Below are positions 37,845 to 46,755 of a stretch of 64,000 bases of DNA, piece after piece (the stretch's first letter is position 1; every line of letters begins with the position of its first letter). A program made the translations under genes and the position numbers. Source of the DNA: CBDCKN01 sp965219035 (lineage in GTDB: Bacteria > Gemmatimonadota > Gemmatimonadetes > Longimicrobiales > Gaopeijiaceae); NCBI GenBank assembly GCA_965219035.1, contig CBDCMR010000001.1, forward strand, positions 62,001-126,000, written 5' to 3'. The notes under the pieces were generated by a model. It worked only from the letters and a program-made list of their open reading frames with translations. It had not been told where the DNA came from and ran no database searches.

Positions 37845-38642
37845 TCATCTCGCCTCGTAACGGATGACCCTCGCTCGGATCGTCGAGTCCAGGAGGGGCC
37901 ACTCCTGATCCAGGTATGCGTTGCCGCGCTCGATGATGTCGCCCTGCCTTCCCTGCCGCACCCCGCTCCCCGAGCTTTCGCCGTATCCCGAGTAGAGCTG
38001 GTCTACGACGTCCATCCCTTCGACCACCTGTCCGAAGATGGCGAACGGCTCCCCGTCGTTGCGCGTGTTGTCCCCGATGTTGATGTAGATCTGGGTCGTG
38101 CGGTTCTCGGGCACAGGCGCATGGGCGAACGCGAACGAGCCCCGAACGTTGCTGCCGTACTTGGGATCGTCGGGGATCGGATGGGCCTGCCACACTGCGT
38201 TCACGGCGGGATCGCCGTGAAGACCCCACTGAACGATGTAGTTGGGGTTCACGCGATGAAACCGCGTGTCGTCGTAGTAGCCGAGACGGACCAGGTTGTA
38301 GAAGCGGTCCGCGCCGTGGGGCCCGTGTTCCCGCACCACCGCGGTGATGAAGTCCCCCTTGGACGTCTCGAAGCGGGCGTGCCACACCGGGGGCGAAGGC
38401 CTGCTCCACTCGGAGTGGGATGCATCGAGCAGGACGCTTTGACGCTTCGTCGTTGGAACGGTGTCGGGGAAGGGCATGCCGAGTTCGATGACGTTCGCCT
38501 CGGCGGTCGACCCCGCAGGGTCCGCGCCGCTGGAACTGGCGGGCTCCGGGGACGTGCACGCGGCGAGAAGGAGCATCGCGGGAAGAACTCCCGCTACGAT
38601 GTGTGGGGCGGCCCGTCGGTGCTCCACGGCGGTTTTCACCAT
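37845..38642 (-). CDS. Cyclophilin-type peptidyl-prolyl isomerase lipoprotein
   Basis: 265 residues. A signal peptide with lipobox MLLLAAC is followed by a cyclophilin domain: FETSKGDFITAVVRE, YYDDTRFHRVNPNYIVQWG, RGSFAFAHAPVP, PFAIFGQVVEGMDVVDQLYS. It is a peptidyl-prolyl cis-trans isomerase acting outside the cytoplasm. AGGAG lies six bases before ATG 38642. One copy of the dispersed upstream element starts 42 bases upstream. Confidence 0.9.
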   Translation of the reverse strand: MVKTAVEHRRAAPHIVAGVLPAMLLLAACTSPEPASSSGADPAGSTAEANVIELGMPFPDTVPTTKRQSVLLDASHSEWSRPSPPVWHARFETSKGDFITAVVREHGPHGADRFYNLVRLGYYDDTRFHRVNPNYIVQWGLHGDPAVNAVWQAHPIPDDPKYGSNVRGSFAFAHAPVPENRTTQIYINIGDNTRNDGEPFAIFGQVVEGMDVVDQLYSGYGESSGSGVRQGRQGDIIERGNAYLDQEWPLLDSTIRARVIRYEAR

Positions 38643-38683
38643 TCACGGCTCCTGTTCGTTGCCACGGGTCCGTCAGGCGGACA

Positions 38684-38757
38684 ACTGGATCAGACACGGG
38701 CGCACTCCGGGATCAGACGAGGTCAACATCCGAGAGCGGTCCGGTGGGCGCAAGCAG
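38684..38757 (-). repeat. Dispersed upstream element, copy A
   Basis: About 74 bases containing (plus strand) GGGATCAGAC, GGTCAACATCCGAGAGC and GGGCGCAAGCAG. Near-identical copies occur at 41987-42059 and 61946-61998, each just upstream of a minus-strand gene. On the coding strand it includes TTGACC. It is likely a shared promoter/regulatory element or a small non-autonomous repeat. Confidence 0.75.
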
Positions 38758-38885
38758 ATGCCCGTCAGACGCCCAGAATCGCCGTCTATGCGTCTTCGGG
38801 TTTTATTCGGTATCGGAGTAGGCCGGAGCTCGGGTGCTCCGTCGGGCCTAACCCACACCGAAGCCCTACCCGGCCTGACAACGAC

Positions 38886-39707
38886 CTATCCGCCGAGGTC
38901 TACGTGGAGCCCTACAGATAGCGACACGCTGTGGACCAGGTCCTTCGCCCTGCCGAAGCCGGTGAAGGACGTACCGAGCCTGAAGTCATCATCCGCCAGG
39001 GGGTTGCCACTGATGTGATCGGTCAGCTTGAGCGCGACCGTGAAGGCGTCAGTCGGCGAGTACGAGACGCCTGCGGCCAGGGTCACTGCGGGGAGCGTCA
39101 CGTTCACCGGGCTCAGGTTGACGGGAGTCTCGAGCAGCGGCGGTAGCGAGCCGAGGTCCTCCAGTCCGGTGATGTCCCAGTGAGAGACACCAACCCCGGC
39201 GACCACGTACGGGGTGGCACTGGTCTCCGTGCTGAGGGGCTCCCAAAACAGCTCGGCGTCCGCGAGCCAGGTCTCGACGTCGCCGAGGTCACCGAAGGTG
39301 AACCGCTGCGCGCCGAATCCTCCGATCGGAGTGGCCAGAACGATCAGCCTGACGTGCGTTCCACTCCTGGCCGCGCGTACCCTCACTGCGGCTGCGTTGG
39401 AGAGGCGCCATCCGATGAGCCCGCCGATCACGTTCGTCGCTTCGGCTTCCACGTCCGTCGACACGCTCAGATCGCCCGTGGCGGTCGTGAGCGTTCCGGT
39501 TACCTCGCCCAACAGGCTGTGCGACAGGTACCCCCCGAAGAAGCCGACCTGGAATCTACTCGTGATCTCCGCCGTCGGGATGCCCTGCGCAGCTGTCCCC
39601 ATCGGGGGGACCGGGAGCAGCAGCGCGGCGACGAAGCACCCTACCGACGCGGCCCGAATCCGTTGCACAGCGGCGGTTGCGGCCCGATTCGGAGTGTGAG
39701 CTGTCAT
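38886..39707 (-). CDS. Outer-membrane beta-barrel protein
   Basis: 273 residues from ATG 39707. The signal peptide ends near TAAQG. Repeated amphipathic strands with glycine/aromatic ends (FQVGFFGGYLSHSLLGEVTG, GGLIGWRLSNAAAVRVRAAR, VTLAAGVSYSPTDAFTVALK, VSLSVGLHVDLGG) predict an eight-stranded-type barrel. No enzyme motif. A GC-rich hairpin at about 38822-38847, just downstream, could be a terminator but lacks a T-tract. Confidence 0.75.
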   Translation of the reverse strand: MTAHTPNRAATAAVQRIRAASVGCFVAALLLPVPPMGTAAQGIPTAEITSRFQVGFFGGYLSHSLLGEVTGTLTTATGDLSVSTDVEAEATNVIGGLIGWRLSNAAAVRVRAARSGTHVRLIVLATPIGGFGAQRFTFGDLGDVETWLADAELFWEPLSTETSATPYVVAGVGVSHWDITGLEDLGSLPPLLETPVNLSPVNVTLPAVTLAAGVSYSPTDAFTVALKLTDHISGNPLADDDFRLGTSFTGFGRAKDLVHSVSLSVGLHVDLGG

Positions 39708-39992
39708 ACTCGACACTGGCGGTCAAGCGCTGGCCGGACAAGCATCACGTACTTCGACGCCGCACAGCCCTCGGCCCGAAATGACAAGGCCCCGCAACGC
39801 CGAAAGACGCCCTGCAAGGCATCCCAGTGAAAATGTCTCCCTCTTCGTCCACCCTCCGAGAAGCACCGATTCACGGCCGATCTCGTGTGCCGATTAGTGT
39901 GCCGACCCCATCCACATCTTGATCGCATGAGCCAGGACACCCCGCGCCGTGTCAGGCGCGGGCTCGCCGCCAGCCCCCGCAACGGCTGCGGG

Positions 39993-41951
39993 CTACGGGA
40001 TCGGTCCGAAGTCGGGAGGCGGGATTCGGCGCTTCGTCCTCGCCTCATACGCCGACGCGATGCGGAAGAGCGTCGGCTCACCGAACGGCCGAGCGAGGAA
40101 GTCGATCCCCACGGGCAGCTCCGCTGCCACCGGCCCCACCAGGACGGTGCTGTCCGGATCCGTGAGATCGGGCTCCCGGTCGTAGACCTGGGTGGTGAAG
40201 CCGGCCGGGACCGTCATCGCAGGGAAGCCCCTGCTGTTGATGTAGGTCCACAGTGAAGGACCCCTGTCGTTTTTCCGCGGCTCCTCGGGATTCGTGAAGA
40301 TCGCCGGCGGAATGTTGCCGGTCGGGTAGACCACCGCGTCCAGGCGGTGCTCCGCGAAGGTCTGGAGGACGATCGTCTGAACGGCGAATCGAGTCTGCAG
40401 GGCACCCGAGTTCGCGAGCGTCGTGGCCGAATCCGCCCTCTGGAGGCTCTCCTTGCGGCTCTCGATCACGGGGTCGTCCCAGTGATTCGCCTTCTCGATC
40501 ATGTCCGTCAGGCTCCGGATGTTCGCGTCCCCGCGCTCCCTGAGGTACGTGTTCATGTTGTACTCTGTGCCACCGGCGTTGTCGCCGCCCCCACCCAGGC
40601 TCCTCATGGTCGGCCGTCCGATCGAGTCGTGGGGCGCGAGGGATGGGTCGAAGAACATGTCCACCAAGGCCGGCAGGTGATCGGCCTGTTCCGGAAAGTG
40701 CTCGGAGAACTGCCCGACGAAGAGGTTGCTGCGCCACACCGGTCCGTACTTGTCGACCGCGTCCTGAAACAGAGCTCCCCCCGGGCCCGGGTCGACGATC
40801 GTGGCGCCTAACGCGCGCAGATCTTCGATCGCCCTGTCGATCAGGTCGATGGTTTCCGCGTCCGCGATCGCAAATAGATCCTTGTCCATGTACTCGCGAA
40901 CCACCCCGATCCGCAGACCATCGAGCCGCGTCTCGTTCGCATAGGAGTGATAGGGCTCCGAGGGCTTGCGGCCCACGCTGAAGGCGGTGATCTCGTCGTT
41001 CGGGTCGAAGCCGGCGTAGGCGTCGAGCACGCGGGCCACGTCCTCCACGGTGCGGCAGATGGGTCCGACCCTGGTCGTGATCCCCCTCTGCATCATCCCG
41101 TCGGCACTGACCAGCTCACGTGTCGGTGCCAGCCCGACGACGCTGTTGTTCTTCGCCGGCTCGCGAACCGAAGTGCCCGTCTCCTCACCGATGGCGCACG
41201 TGACCAGGTTCGCCGAGACCGAGTTACCGGAGCCGCCGCTCGACGAACCAGGATCACGTTCGGTGTCATAAGCGTTGCAGTTGGTGCCCCCGAAGGAGCT
41301 CCGCACACCCGTGACGCCTCCAGCGGCGTACTCCCCCATGTTCGCCTTGGCCAGGATGATGGCACCGGCCTCTCGGAGCCGCGTGACGAACGTCGCGTCG
41401 TCCGGGGGACGATCGTCGGCGTAGAAGGCGTCGGCCCCTGATGTGGTGCGCATGTCGTATGTGTCGAACTGGTCCTTGATGGCCATCACCACGCCGTGCA
41501 GCGGTCCGATCAGCTCGCCGGTGGCCGCGAAGTGGGCGTCCTGCTGCTCGGCAACCTCCAGCGCGTCGGGCATATCAGGGTCGTCATCGACGGCATTCGT
41601 CATGCTGCGCGCCTTACGGGCATCGAACCCCCAGGCGGTGCGTCGATCCGGCCTCAGGTTCAAGGTGATAAGGGCGTTGATGCGACCCGCGCGCTTGATC
41701 GTGGTGATCGGCCCGAGGATCCCTTCGGGCTCATTGACGCAGGGCCCGTTGTAGGCCTCGATGCGGGCCAGATAAGCCTCGACCACCTGGGTGGAGGTCA
41801 GGTCGCCTCCGAGGATGGCTGCCTGAATGTCCCCGATCGTGGCTTCCTCGATCTGGAAGCTCGCGGTCTCCCCGGCACCACATGCGAACAGTCCTGTGCC
41901 CAGCAGGAACGCCGCCACACTACCTGCCCACCGCCATCGGTGTCGTCTCAT
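39993..41951 (-). CDS. Amidase-signature lipoprotein
   Basis: 652 residues with lipobox GTGLFAC. The amidase-signature Ser-Ser-Lys layout is visible: Lys in GPLHGVVMAIKDQFDT, the glycine/serine loop DPGSSSGGSGNSVSANLVTC, and the catalytic Ser in EETGTSVREPAKNNSVVGL where most members have GGSIR-x-PA. Additional family segments GITTRVGPICRTVEDVARVL and SRGFPAMTVPAGF are present. It probably hydrolyses an exported or imported amide; the target is unknown. Copy B of the dispersed element begins 36 bases upstream of the start. Confidence 0.88.
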   Translation of the reverse strand: MRRHRWRWAGSVAAFLLGTGLFACGAGETASFQIEEATIGDIQAAILGGDLTSTQVVEAYLARIEAYNGPCVNEPEGILGPITTIKRAGRINALITLNLRPDRRTAWGFDARKARSMTNAVDDDPDMPDALEVAEQQDAHFAATGELIGPLHGVVMAIKDQFDTYDMRTTSGADAFYADDRPPDDATFVTRLREAGAIILAKANMGEYAAGGVTGVRSSFGGTNCNAYDTERDPGSSSGGSGNSVSANLVTCAIGEETGTSVREPAKNNSVVGLAPTRELVSADGMMQRGITTRVGPICRTVEDVARVLDAYAGFDPNDEITAFSVGRKPSEPYHSYANETRLDGLRIGVVREYMDKDLFAIADAETIDLIDRAIEDLRALGATIVDPGPGGALFQDAVDKYGPVWRSNLFVGQFSEHFPEQADHLPALVDMFFDPSLAPHDSIGRPTMRSLGGGGDNAGGTEYNMNTYLRERGDANIRSLTDMIEKANHWDDPVIESRKESLQRADSATTLANSGALQTRFAVQTIVLQTFAEHRLDAVVYPTGNIPPAIFTNPEEPRKNDRGPSLWTYINSRGFPAMTVPAGFTTQVYDREPDLTDPDSTVLVGPVAAELPVGIDFLARPFGEPTLFRIASAYEARTKRRIPPPDFGPIP

Positions 41952-41986
41952 GGCTCTTCCTTTCCGGCCGCCCCATCATTGAGAGA

Positions 41987-42059
41987 CTGGATCCGACATG
42001 GGCAGACTCCGGGATCAGACTGCGGTCAACATCCGAGAGCCGTCCGGTAGGCGCAAGCA
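41987..42059 (-). repeat. Dispersed upstream element, copy B
   Basis: Matches copy A over its whole length with a handful of changes (shared GGGATCAGACT, GGTCAACATCCGAGAGC and GGCGCAAGCA). It lies 36-108 bases upstream of the amidase start, in the same orientation relative to the gene as copies A and C. Confidence 0.75.
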
Positions 42060-42306
42060 AGAGTCGATCGGGATCGACGCCCTCTGCCCGTTCGTGTGCC
42101 CATTGGGCCCGTTGTTGTGCCTCTTAACCACGGCAGATTCCGGCATCCCCTGACGGCAAGTACGGCAGATCGTGCGCCCTACCAAGGGGCTGTGGGGCCT
42201 CCTTCTTTATATGGAAGCGAAGTCGGCCGGCACTCCCGACACGGAGCCCAGTGACCCAATACGTACGACCTAACTCAAGAGATACGTACGCCTCGCCTGT
42301 CGAGCC
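42060..42306. other. Intergenic region, short direct repeat only
   Basis: No gene seen between copy B and the trypsin-like protease end. A nine-base direct repeat ATACGTACG occurs at 42259-42267 and 42282-42290, near the 3' end of the protease gene; its role is unknown. Confidence 0.4.
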
Positions 42307-43065
42307 TCACTCCCGTCGCAGCGTCCCATCGGGCCCGATGAACCGAGCCGGCCTGAGCCTGAGGTAGTCTCTGAACTGAGCGACAGCGAAGATCACGCCC
42401 ACGAGGTGGAGCTCGGAGCCTCGCTGCACGAACCCCGGCCCGCCGCTCAACCCGCCGAGATCCGCAAGGGCGTCCATCCTCTGTGGGCCCTCGCCTTCGA
42501 GCCAATAATCCCAGCTCGGCTCGCACACGATGTTCTCGATGCCGACGTCGATCACGCGCGTTGTCCCGAGAGCGAACGCGCCGGAAGACCGGACCCCGAA
42601 GTCGGCGTGTCGATGACGATCCTCTCTGCGATAGAAGCTGGGCCATCCGCCCAGGGCGATGAGCTCCCCCGGCTCGGCGGTCCCCAGCGGCCACGTGGCC
42701 GGCTCGAAGAACTCGGGCTCACGGGCACCGAGGACCAATCGGCTGGGGTGCACGTCATTGAGATCGAGGATGGCGAGATCGAGGATCGGGTCCTCGGCTA
42801 AGAGGCGATCCAGGGGGTCCAGCGGTAGTGCTCCTACCTTGAACACCCGGCTCGCGTTGAGGCGCCGTTGCTCCCGATAGGCATCGATCACGTGATGGCA
42901 ACTGACGCCCACTCGTCCGTCCGGGAGCTCGAGGAGCGTCATCGTGCCGTTGTTCGGGGGCATCGGATCGACGGTGCCGGACGGGTCACTAAAGGACACG
43001 GGCGTGACGAAGCGCATCGGCAAGCGAGCCAGCTCAGCCTCTATACTGGCGTCGTGAAATCCCAT
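42307..43065 (-). CDS. Trypsin-like serine protease-fold protein
   Basis: 252 residues without signal peptide. Catalytic-triad candidates are in order: His in VGVSCHHVIDAY, Asp in DPILDLAILDL, Ser in DLGGLSGGPGFV. The fold resembles the trypsin-like peptidase_2 group; the absence of export signal suggests an intracellular role. The neighbour is an FAD oxidoreductase on the same strand 26 bases upstream. Confidence 0.75.
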   Translation of the reverse strand: MGFHDASIEAELARLPMRFVTPVSFSDPSGTVDPMPPNNGTMTLLELPDGRVGVSCHHVIDAYREQRRLNASRVFKVGALPLDPLDRLLAEDPILDLAILDLNDVHPSRLVLGAREPEFFEPATWPLGTAEPGELIALGGWPSFYRREDRHRHADFGVRSSGAFALGTTRVIDVGIENIVCEPSWDYWLEGEGPQRMDALADLGGLSGGPGFVQRGSELHLVGVIFAVAQFRDYLRLRPARFIGPDGTLRRE

Positions 43066-43091
43066 GGCCTCAAGCTATACCCGCCGGCCCG

Positions 43092-44261
43092 CTACACCTC
43101 GAAGCGGGACCTGCGATAGGGCTCCAGCATCTCCACCTGCACGCCGTCCAGGATCTCGCTGGCCACCAACCGTCCCACCAGCGGAGCGAGGGTGACACCG
43201 CTGTGCATCACGGCCACGTAGACATCGGGCGCACCCTCCGAGAAGCCCAGCACCGGGAAGCCGTCTTCCGGCACGGGGCGCCAGCCGATGGTGTGGCGCG
43301 CGAGCCCGACGCCTTCGGCCTCCGGGATCAGCTCCTTCGCCTGATGAAAAATCTCCTCGGCCTGCCCCCCGGGGTCATCGGACACTGGCCTCCCGCTGAA
43401 TCCCCCCGACACGACGATGGAGCCGTCGAGCTTCTGCTTCATGGCGCCGCCGGGTGCCAGGACCACCCTCCCCAGGACGCGAGGCCCTGGGGCGCTGTGT
43501 GCCAAGAGTCCCGGGGAGTCCCTCAGGGGAACGTGCAGCCCGGCCATGGCGGCCAGCCTCGGCGTGTCCACGCCGGCGGCAATCACGAGAGCGTCCGCCT
43601 CCAGAGGCCCCAGGCTCGTCTCCAACCGTTGGAGCGAGCCCCATCTGAGGCCGATCCCCGTGACCTCGCACGGATACTCGATCCTGACCCCTTCCCGGCG
43701 GGCAGCTTCAACCAGGGCCCAGGTCGCCCGTTCGGGGTCGATGCTTCCCTCCTCCCGGGTCCAGGCCGCCGCCAGGACCGGTCCGCCGGGCTCGAGGCTG
43801 GGCTCCAGGGCCTTGAAGTCGTCGTCGCTGATAAGATGGATCGGGTAGCCCCACGCTTGCTGCCGTGCGACGTTCCGCCGAAGAGTGCGGGCGTCGTCCG
43901 CTGCCTCCGCCCACTCGAGGCTCCCACCCCACTGGACCTGGAACTCTCCTCCCACCTCGGCCTCCAAGTGTCGGTAGGCCAGGGCGCTCAGCCGGTTCAG
44001 TCGGTGGTAGTGATACGGCCCTTTCCCGGCGGACGCGTTGATCCAGGCGAAGGACCTGGAGGTGGCCCCGGAAGCCGGCGCCTCCTTCTCGCAGACGGTG
44101 ACCTCAGCGCCTCGGCGGGCCAGGTGGTAGGCGATGGAGGAGCCCACGACACCGCTTCCCACCACCACCACCCGGCGGGGCGCTCTCCGGGGCAAGCGGA
44201 GTCCGGGAAGGGCGCTGACGGAGACGCCAGCGAAGAGCTGGAGCAACGTGCGTCGTCTCAT
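43092..44261 (-). CDS. FAD-dependent amine/amino-acid oxidase (DAO family), exported
   Basis: 389 residues. The N-terminus RRRTLLQLFAGVSVSALPG looks like a twin-arginine signal, suitable for a folded flavoprotein. The FAD loop is VVVVGSGVVGSSIAYHLA. DAO-family features follow: SFAWINASAGKGPYHYHRLN, LVIAAGVDTPRLAAM, HTIGWRPVPEDGFPVLG and VMHSGVTLAPLVGRLVASEI. It resembles DadA/glycine-oxidase-like enzymes. Substrate is unknown. Confidence 0.85.
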   Translation of the reverse strand: MRRRTLLQLFAGVSVSALPGLRLPRRAPRRVVVVGSGVVGSSIAYHLARRGAEVTVCEKEAPASGATSRSFAWINASAGKGPYHYHRLNRLSALAYRHLEAEVGGEFQVQWGGSLEWAEAADDARTLRRNVARQQAWGYPIHLISDDDFKALEPSLEPGGPVLAAAWTREEGSIDPERATWALVEAARREGVRIEYPCEVTGIGLRWGSLQRLETSLGPLEADALVIAAGVDTPRLAAMAGLHVPLRDSPGLLAHSAPGPRVLGRVVLAPGGAMKQKLDGSIVVSGGFSGRPVSDDPGGQAEEIFHQAKELIPEAEGVGLARHTIGWRPVPEDGFPVLGFSEGAPDVYVAVMHSGVTLAPLVGRLVASEILDGVQVEMLEPYRRSRFEV

Positions 44262-44433
44262 GTGTCGAAAATGAGCTCCACCTGACCCCTGATCAGGGGG
44301 TCTCTACAGAGGCGATTCCCCGATCGATCCACTCACTTGGCGCCTCCGGACATGGCCGCAAGATGCGCCTTCATTGGGCCGGGCCACAAGCGCCAACGAC
44401 GTCTCCCCGTTAAGCACAGGACTTTGCGATCGG

Positions 44434-44812
44434 CTAAGTAGCGGAAACGCTTCCTTCACGCGCGGCGGCCAAAGCCTCGTCCGCCGCATCGACCGCGGCC
44501 TCGAGCCCCTCGGTGAACGGCGCCTCGATGACCCCGTATTCGGTGACGATCCCTGTGATGAGCTCGGCCGGTGTGATGTCGAACGCCGGGCCCCAAATTG
44601 GGACGTCCTCGGGTGACGTGAGCTGCCAAACCGCTTTCGGATCTCGTCCTCACCCCGGTGCTCGATGGGAATCTGGTGAGGGCCTCCACGAGTGCGGCCG
44701 TGTCGTCGTCCTCGTTGTCACGAGTGATGTCCCGCATGCGCGACAGCGCCCAAGACAGGTTCACGGCTGTGGACCCGGCTGTCGCGAAGTAGTCGCACAA
44801 TCGCCCTACGTC
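44434..44812 (-). pseudogene. mtnA: Internally deleted methylthioribose-1-phosphate isomerase (MtnA) remnant
   Basis: Two pieces of one family occur in order on the minus strand. The first (about 44700-44812) reads STAVNLSWALSRMRDITRDN, matching the MtnA/eIF2B N-terminal helix. The second (44434-44640) reads DVPIWGPAFDITPAELITGI, VTEYGVIEAPFTEGLEAA, the C-terminus. They are in different frames and more than 200 residues between them are missing. MtnA acts in methionine salvage. Confidence 0.6.
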
Positions 44813-45100
44813 GCTCCCGATGTGTCCAAGGCCAAGGATGTTACCAAGGCTACGGATGAGCCGGGTGGCGCGGGGGTGGCGGGTGATGCTGATGGAGGTG
44901 GCATCCCGGGTCAGAACCAGTCGGTGGATGGGTTCCATCTGACACCGAACGTTTCCAAGCCTCCGGATGTGTCCAAGGCCAAGGATGCTGCCAAGGCTAC
45001 GGATGAGCCAGGTGGTGGCGCGGGTGTGAGCCACGATCATCACAGCGATCACGGACCCGAGCCGCCGCACGACATTGGCCATGGGCCTGGCGGAGGATAG
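44813..45100 (+). pseudogene. C-terminal fragment with a 60-bp internal direct repeat
   Basis: The plus-strand frame encodes APDVSKAKDVTKATDEPGG, about 30 other residues, then PDVSKAKDAAKATDEPGG and a His-rich tail (SHDHHSDHGPEPPHDIGHGP) before TAG at 45098-45100. The DNA copies (about 44819-44877 and 44967-45027) are nearly identical. No start is seen; it abuts the MtnA remnant. Unrecognised. Confidence 0.4.
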
Positions 45101-45137
45101 CTGCCTGTAGCGCGAAGCCGCGGAGGAGGAACATCGA

Positions 45138-46040
45138 TTGAGCACCAGCTCCGACGTCCGATTGCGTGAAGCCGAGGGCCTATTGGAGCACGGTCATGGC
45201 CAGCAAGCCCTCGCTCAGGTAGACGAACTCCTGCGCCAGGAGCCCGCCAATACGGACGCCTGGTACGTCAAGGGTGTCTGCCTCTTCCGACTTCAAGCCT
45301 TCGTAGAGTCACAGCAGGCATTCGAACGGATCGTATCGAGCCAACCCGGCTCGACGCAAGCCCACTACTACCTGGGGCTGAGCAAAGAGCGCCAGGGGGG
45401 TCTCGAAACCGCGATACCCCACTACCGTCGAGTGCTCGAGTTGCAGCCGAATCATCCGGAGGCGCTCGAGAAGCTAAAGAGCGCCGGCATCGACGCCGCC
45501 CCAGGCCCGCCTGCGGTCGGCGGGCCGGGATCCGCATCCTTGCGGGACGCGGGCGACCTCTTGCTACGACGCCATCGGCGGATGCGCTCCTTCAGCTTCA
45601 TGTTTCTGTCGGCGATAGCCGCTTTCCTGCTCGCGATCGTCGCCGGTATGACGGAGGGAGAGGACGTCGCCGTCGTCTCACTAATGGTGAGCGGAGGTCT
45701 CTTCGTCGCAGCCGCCCTGCGGTCAGCCCTCACGGTCTACACGTTCTATGAGCGCAGGATCGACATCCAGAAAGGCGTTCTCTTCCGAGTGCAACGATCG
45801 ATCTGGGTTTACGAGATTGAGGATACGTCCTTGACCCGCTCGCCACTCGATCTCTTGACGGGCGACGCCAGCGTCCACGTTCGAGGCGCATTCTCGGCGC
45901 CGGGCTGGACCAGCTCCAAGAAGCCCGGGCGCTTCAAGTTCCGCGGCGCGGGCAACCATCGGAAGATGCAGCTCTTCTGGCGAGAGCTCCGCGATCTGCA
46001 GATCGAACAGCGGCGCGAGATGAAGAACTGGTTCATTTGA
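45138..46040 (+). CDS. TPR and bacterial-PH-domain membrane protein
   Basis: 300 residues from TTG 45138, supported by a strong GGAGGAGGA seven bases upstream. The N-terminal half has three TPR units (GQQALAQVDELLRQEPANTD, AFVESQQAFERIVSSQPGST, LETAIPHYRRVLELQPNHPE). Then two membrane helices (FMFLSAIAAFLLAIVAGM and VSLMVSGGLFVAAALRSALT) and a bPH2-like domain (ERRIDIQKGVLFRVQRSIWV). Function unknown; the TPR part should face the cytoplasm. Confidence 0.8.
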   Translation: MSTSSDVRLREAEGLLEHGHGQQALAQVDELLRQEPANTDAWYVKGVCLFRLQAFVESQQAFERIVSSQPGSTQAHYYLGLSKERQGGLETAIPHYRRVLELQPNHPEALEKLKSAGIDAAPGPPAVGGPGSASLRDAGDLLLRRHRRMRSFSFMFLSAIAAFLLAIVAGMTEGEDVAVVSLMVSGGLFVAAALRSALTVYTFYERRIDIQKGVLFRVQRSIWVYEIEDTSLTRSPLDLLTGDASVHVRGAFSAPGWTSSKKPGRFKFRGAGNHRKMQLFWRELRDLQIEQRREMKNWFI

Positions 46041-46409
46041 ACTGCAGGAGCGACACCTCCGACGAGCGATCATGGAGTCCTTGCTCCCGGCAACGTCGCT
46101 CCGGCCGACGCGAGAATCGGGATAGGGGGTAGCCGGAACTCCCCGGCCGATACGCCGGTGCTTCAGATTGCCGTCCGCATCGTACAACTTCTCTTCTAGG
46201 CCATTATCAACACGGTCCTTTAAGACACAACACTTTGTCCCGCGAAGCCTCGCGCATGTATTATGTAAAGTCAGGGCCGCTTCGGGCTGCTGAGACTGCA
46301 TGATTATCAGCGGGCCTTCGTAGGTTCAGGAGACCCACGAGCGCCCTCACGGATGCTGCCCACGGACGTGTTCAGAGGCTTGTGGACCACTGTCCGGCCC
46401 TCGGTTCCA
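46041..46409. other. Intergenic region without a supported gene
   Basis: About 370 bases, AT-richer than surroundings near 46190-46270. I found no coding frame with protein-like content, no tRNA and no clear hairpin-plus-T terminator. Confidence 0.4.
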
Positions 46410-46690
46410 TCAGCCGTCCCCGGAGCCCTCTGGCGGTTGGTTGGCCCGTCCCGGCGTAACCACCTCAAGCATCGACCAGCCCAAAGATTCTTCAACGACC
46501 GCGCGCTGTCGCTGTGCACAAGACGGACACATATCTCGTGCTCTCCCCAATAAGAAGCCACCGAACAAGAATATGACGACCACGGCGACAGGAACCCACC
46601 GGCAATTAATCCTGTGGTAGGAGACGCAACAAAGAGAATCACAACCAGAAGGACTGGGATGGAGAACAGAATCCAATCTTCTCGTGGCAC
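46410..46690 (-). pseudogene. Possible small membrane protein in two frames
   Basis: From GTG 46690 the frame reads PREDWILFSIPVLLVVILFV with a first helix; around 46590 the next frame takes over with VAVVVIFLFGGFLLGRARDM and a CPSC pair, ending at 46410. Together they would give a two-helix protein with a cytoplasmic CxxC tail. One indel must be assumed, so this is tentative. Confidence 0.3.
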
Positions 46691-46755
46691 GTGTTTCTCT
46701 CCCAATCTGTGCCATCGCAGTGCCGGTGACCTGAGTCCGCTGAGGCCAACTCCCC

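Noticed and set aside
38815..38850. Hairpin downstream of the barrel-protein gene as an intrinsic terminator
   Set aside because: The stem is present (GGAGC/GCTCC with AGGCC/GGCCT) but no T-tract follows on the minus strand; at most a weak candidate.
42259..42290. ATACGTACG direct repeat as an operator
   Set aside because: Two nine-base copies 23 bases apart lie near the 3' end of a gene rather than a promoter; too little to call.
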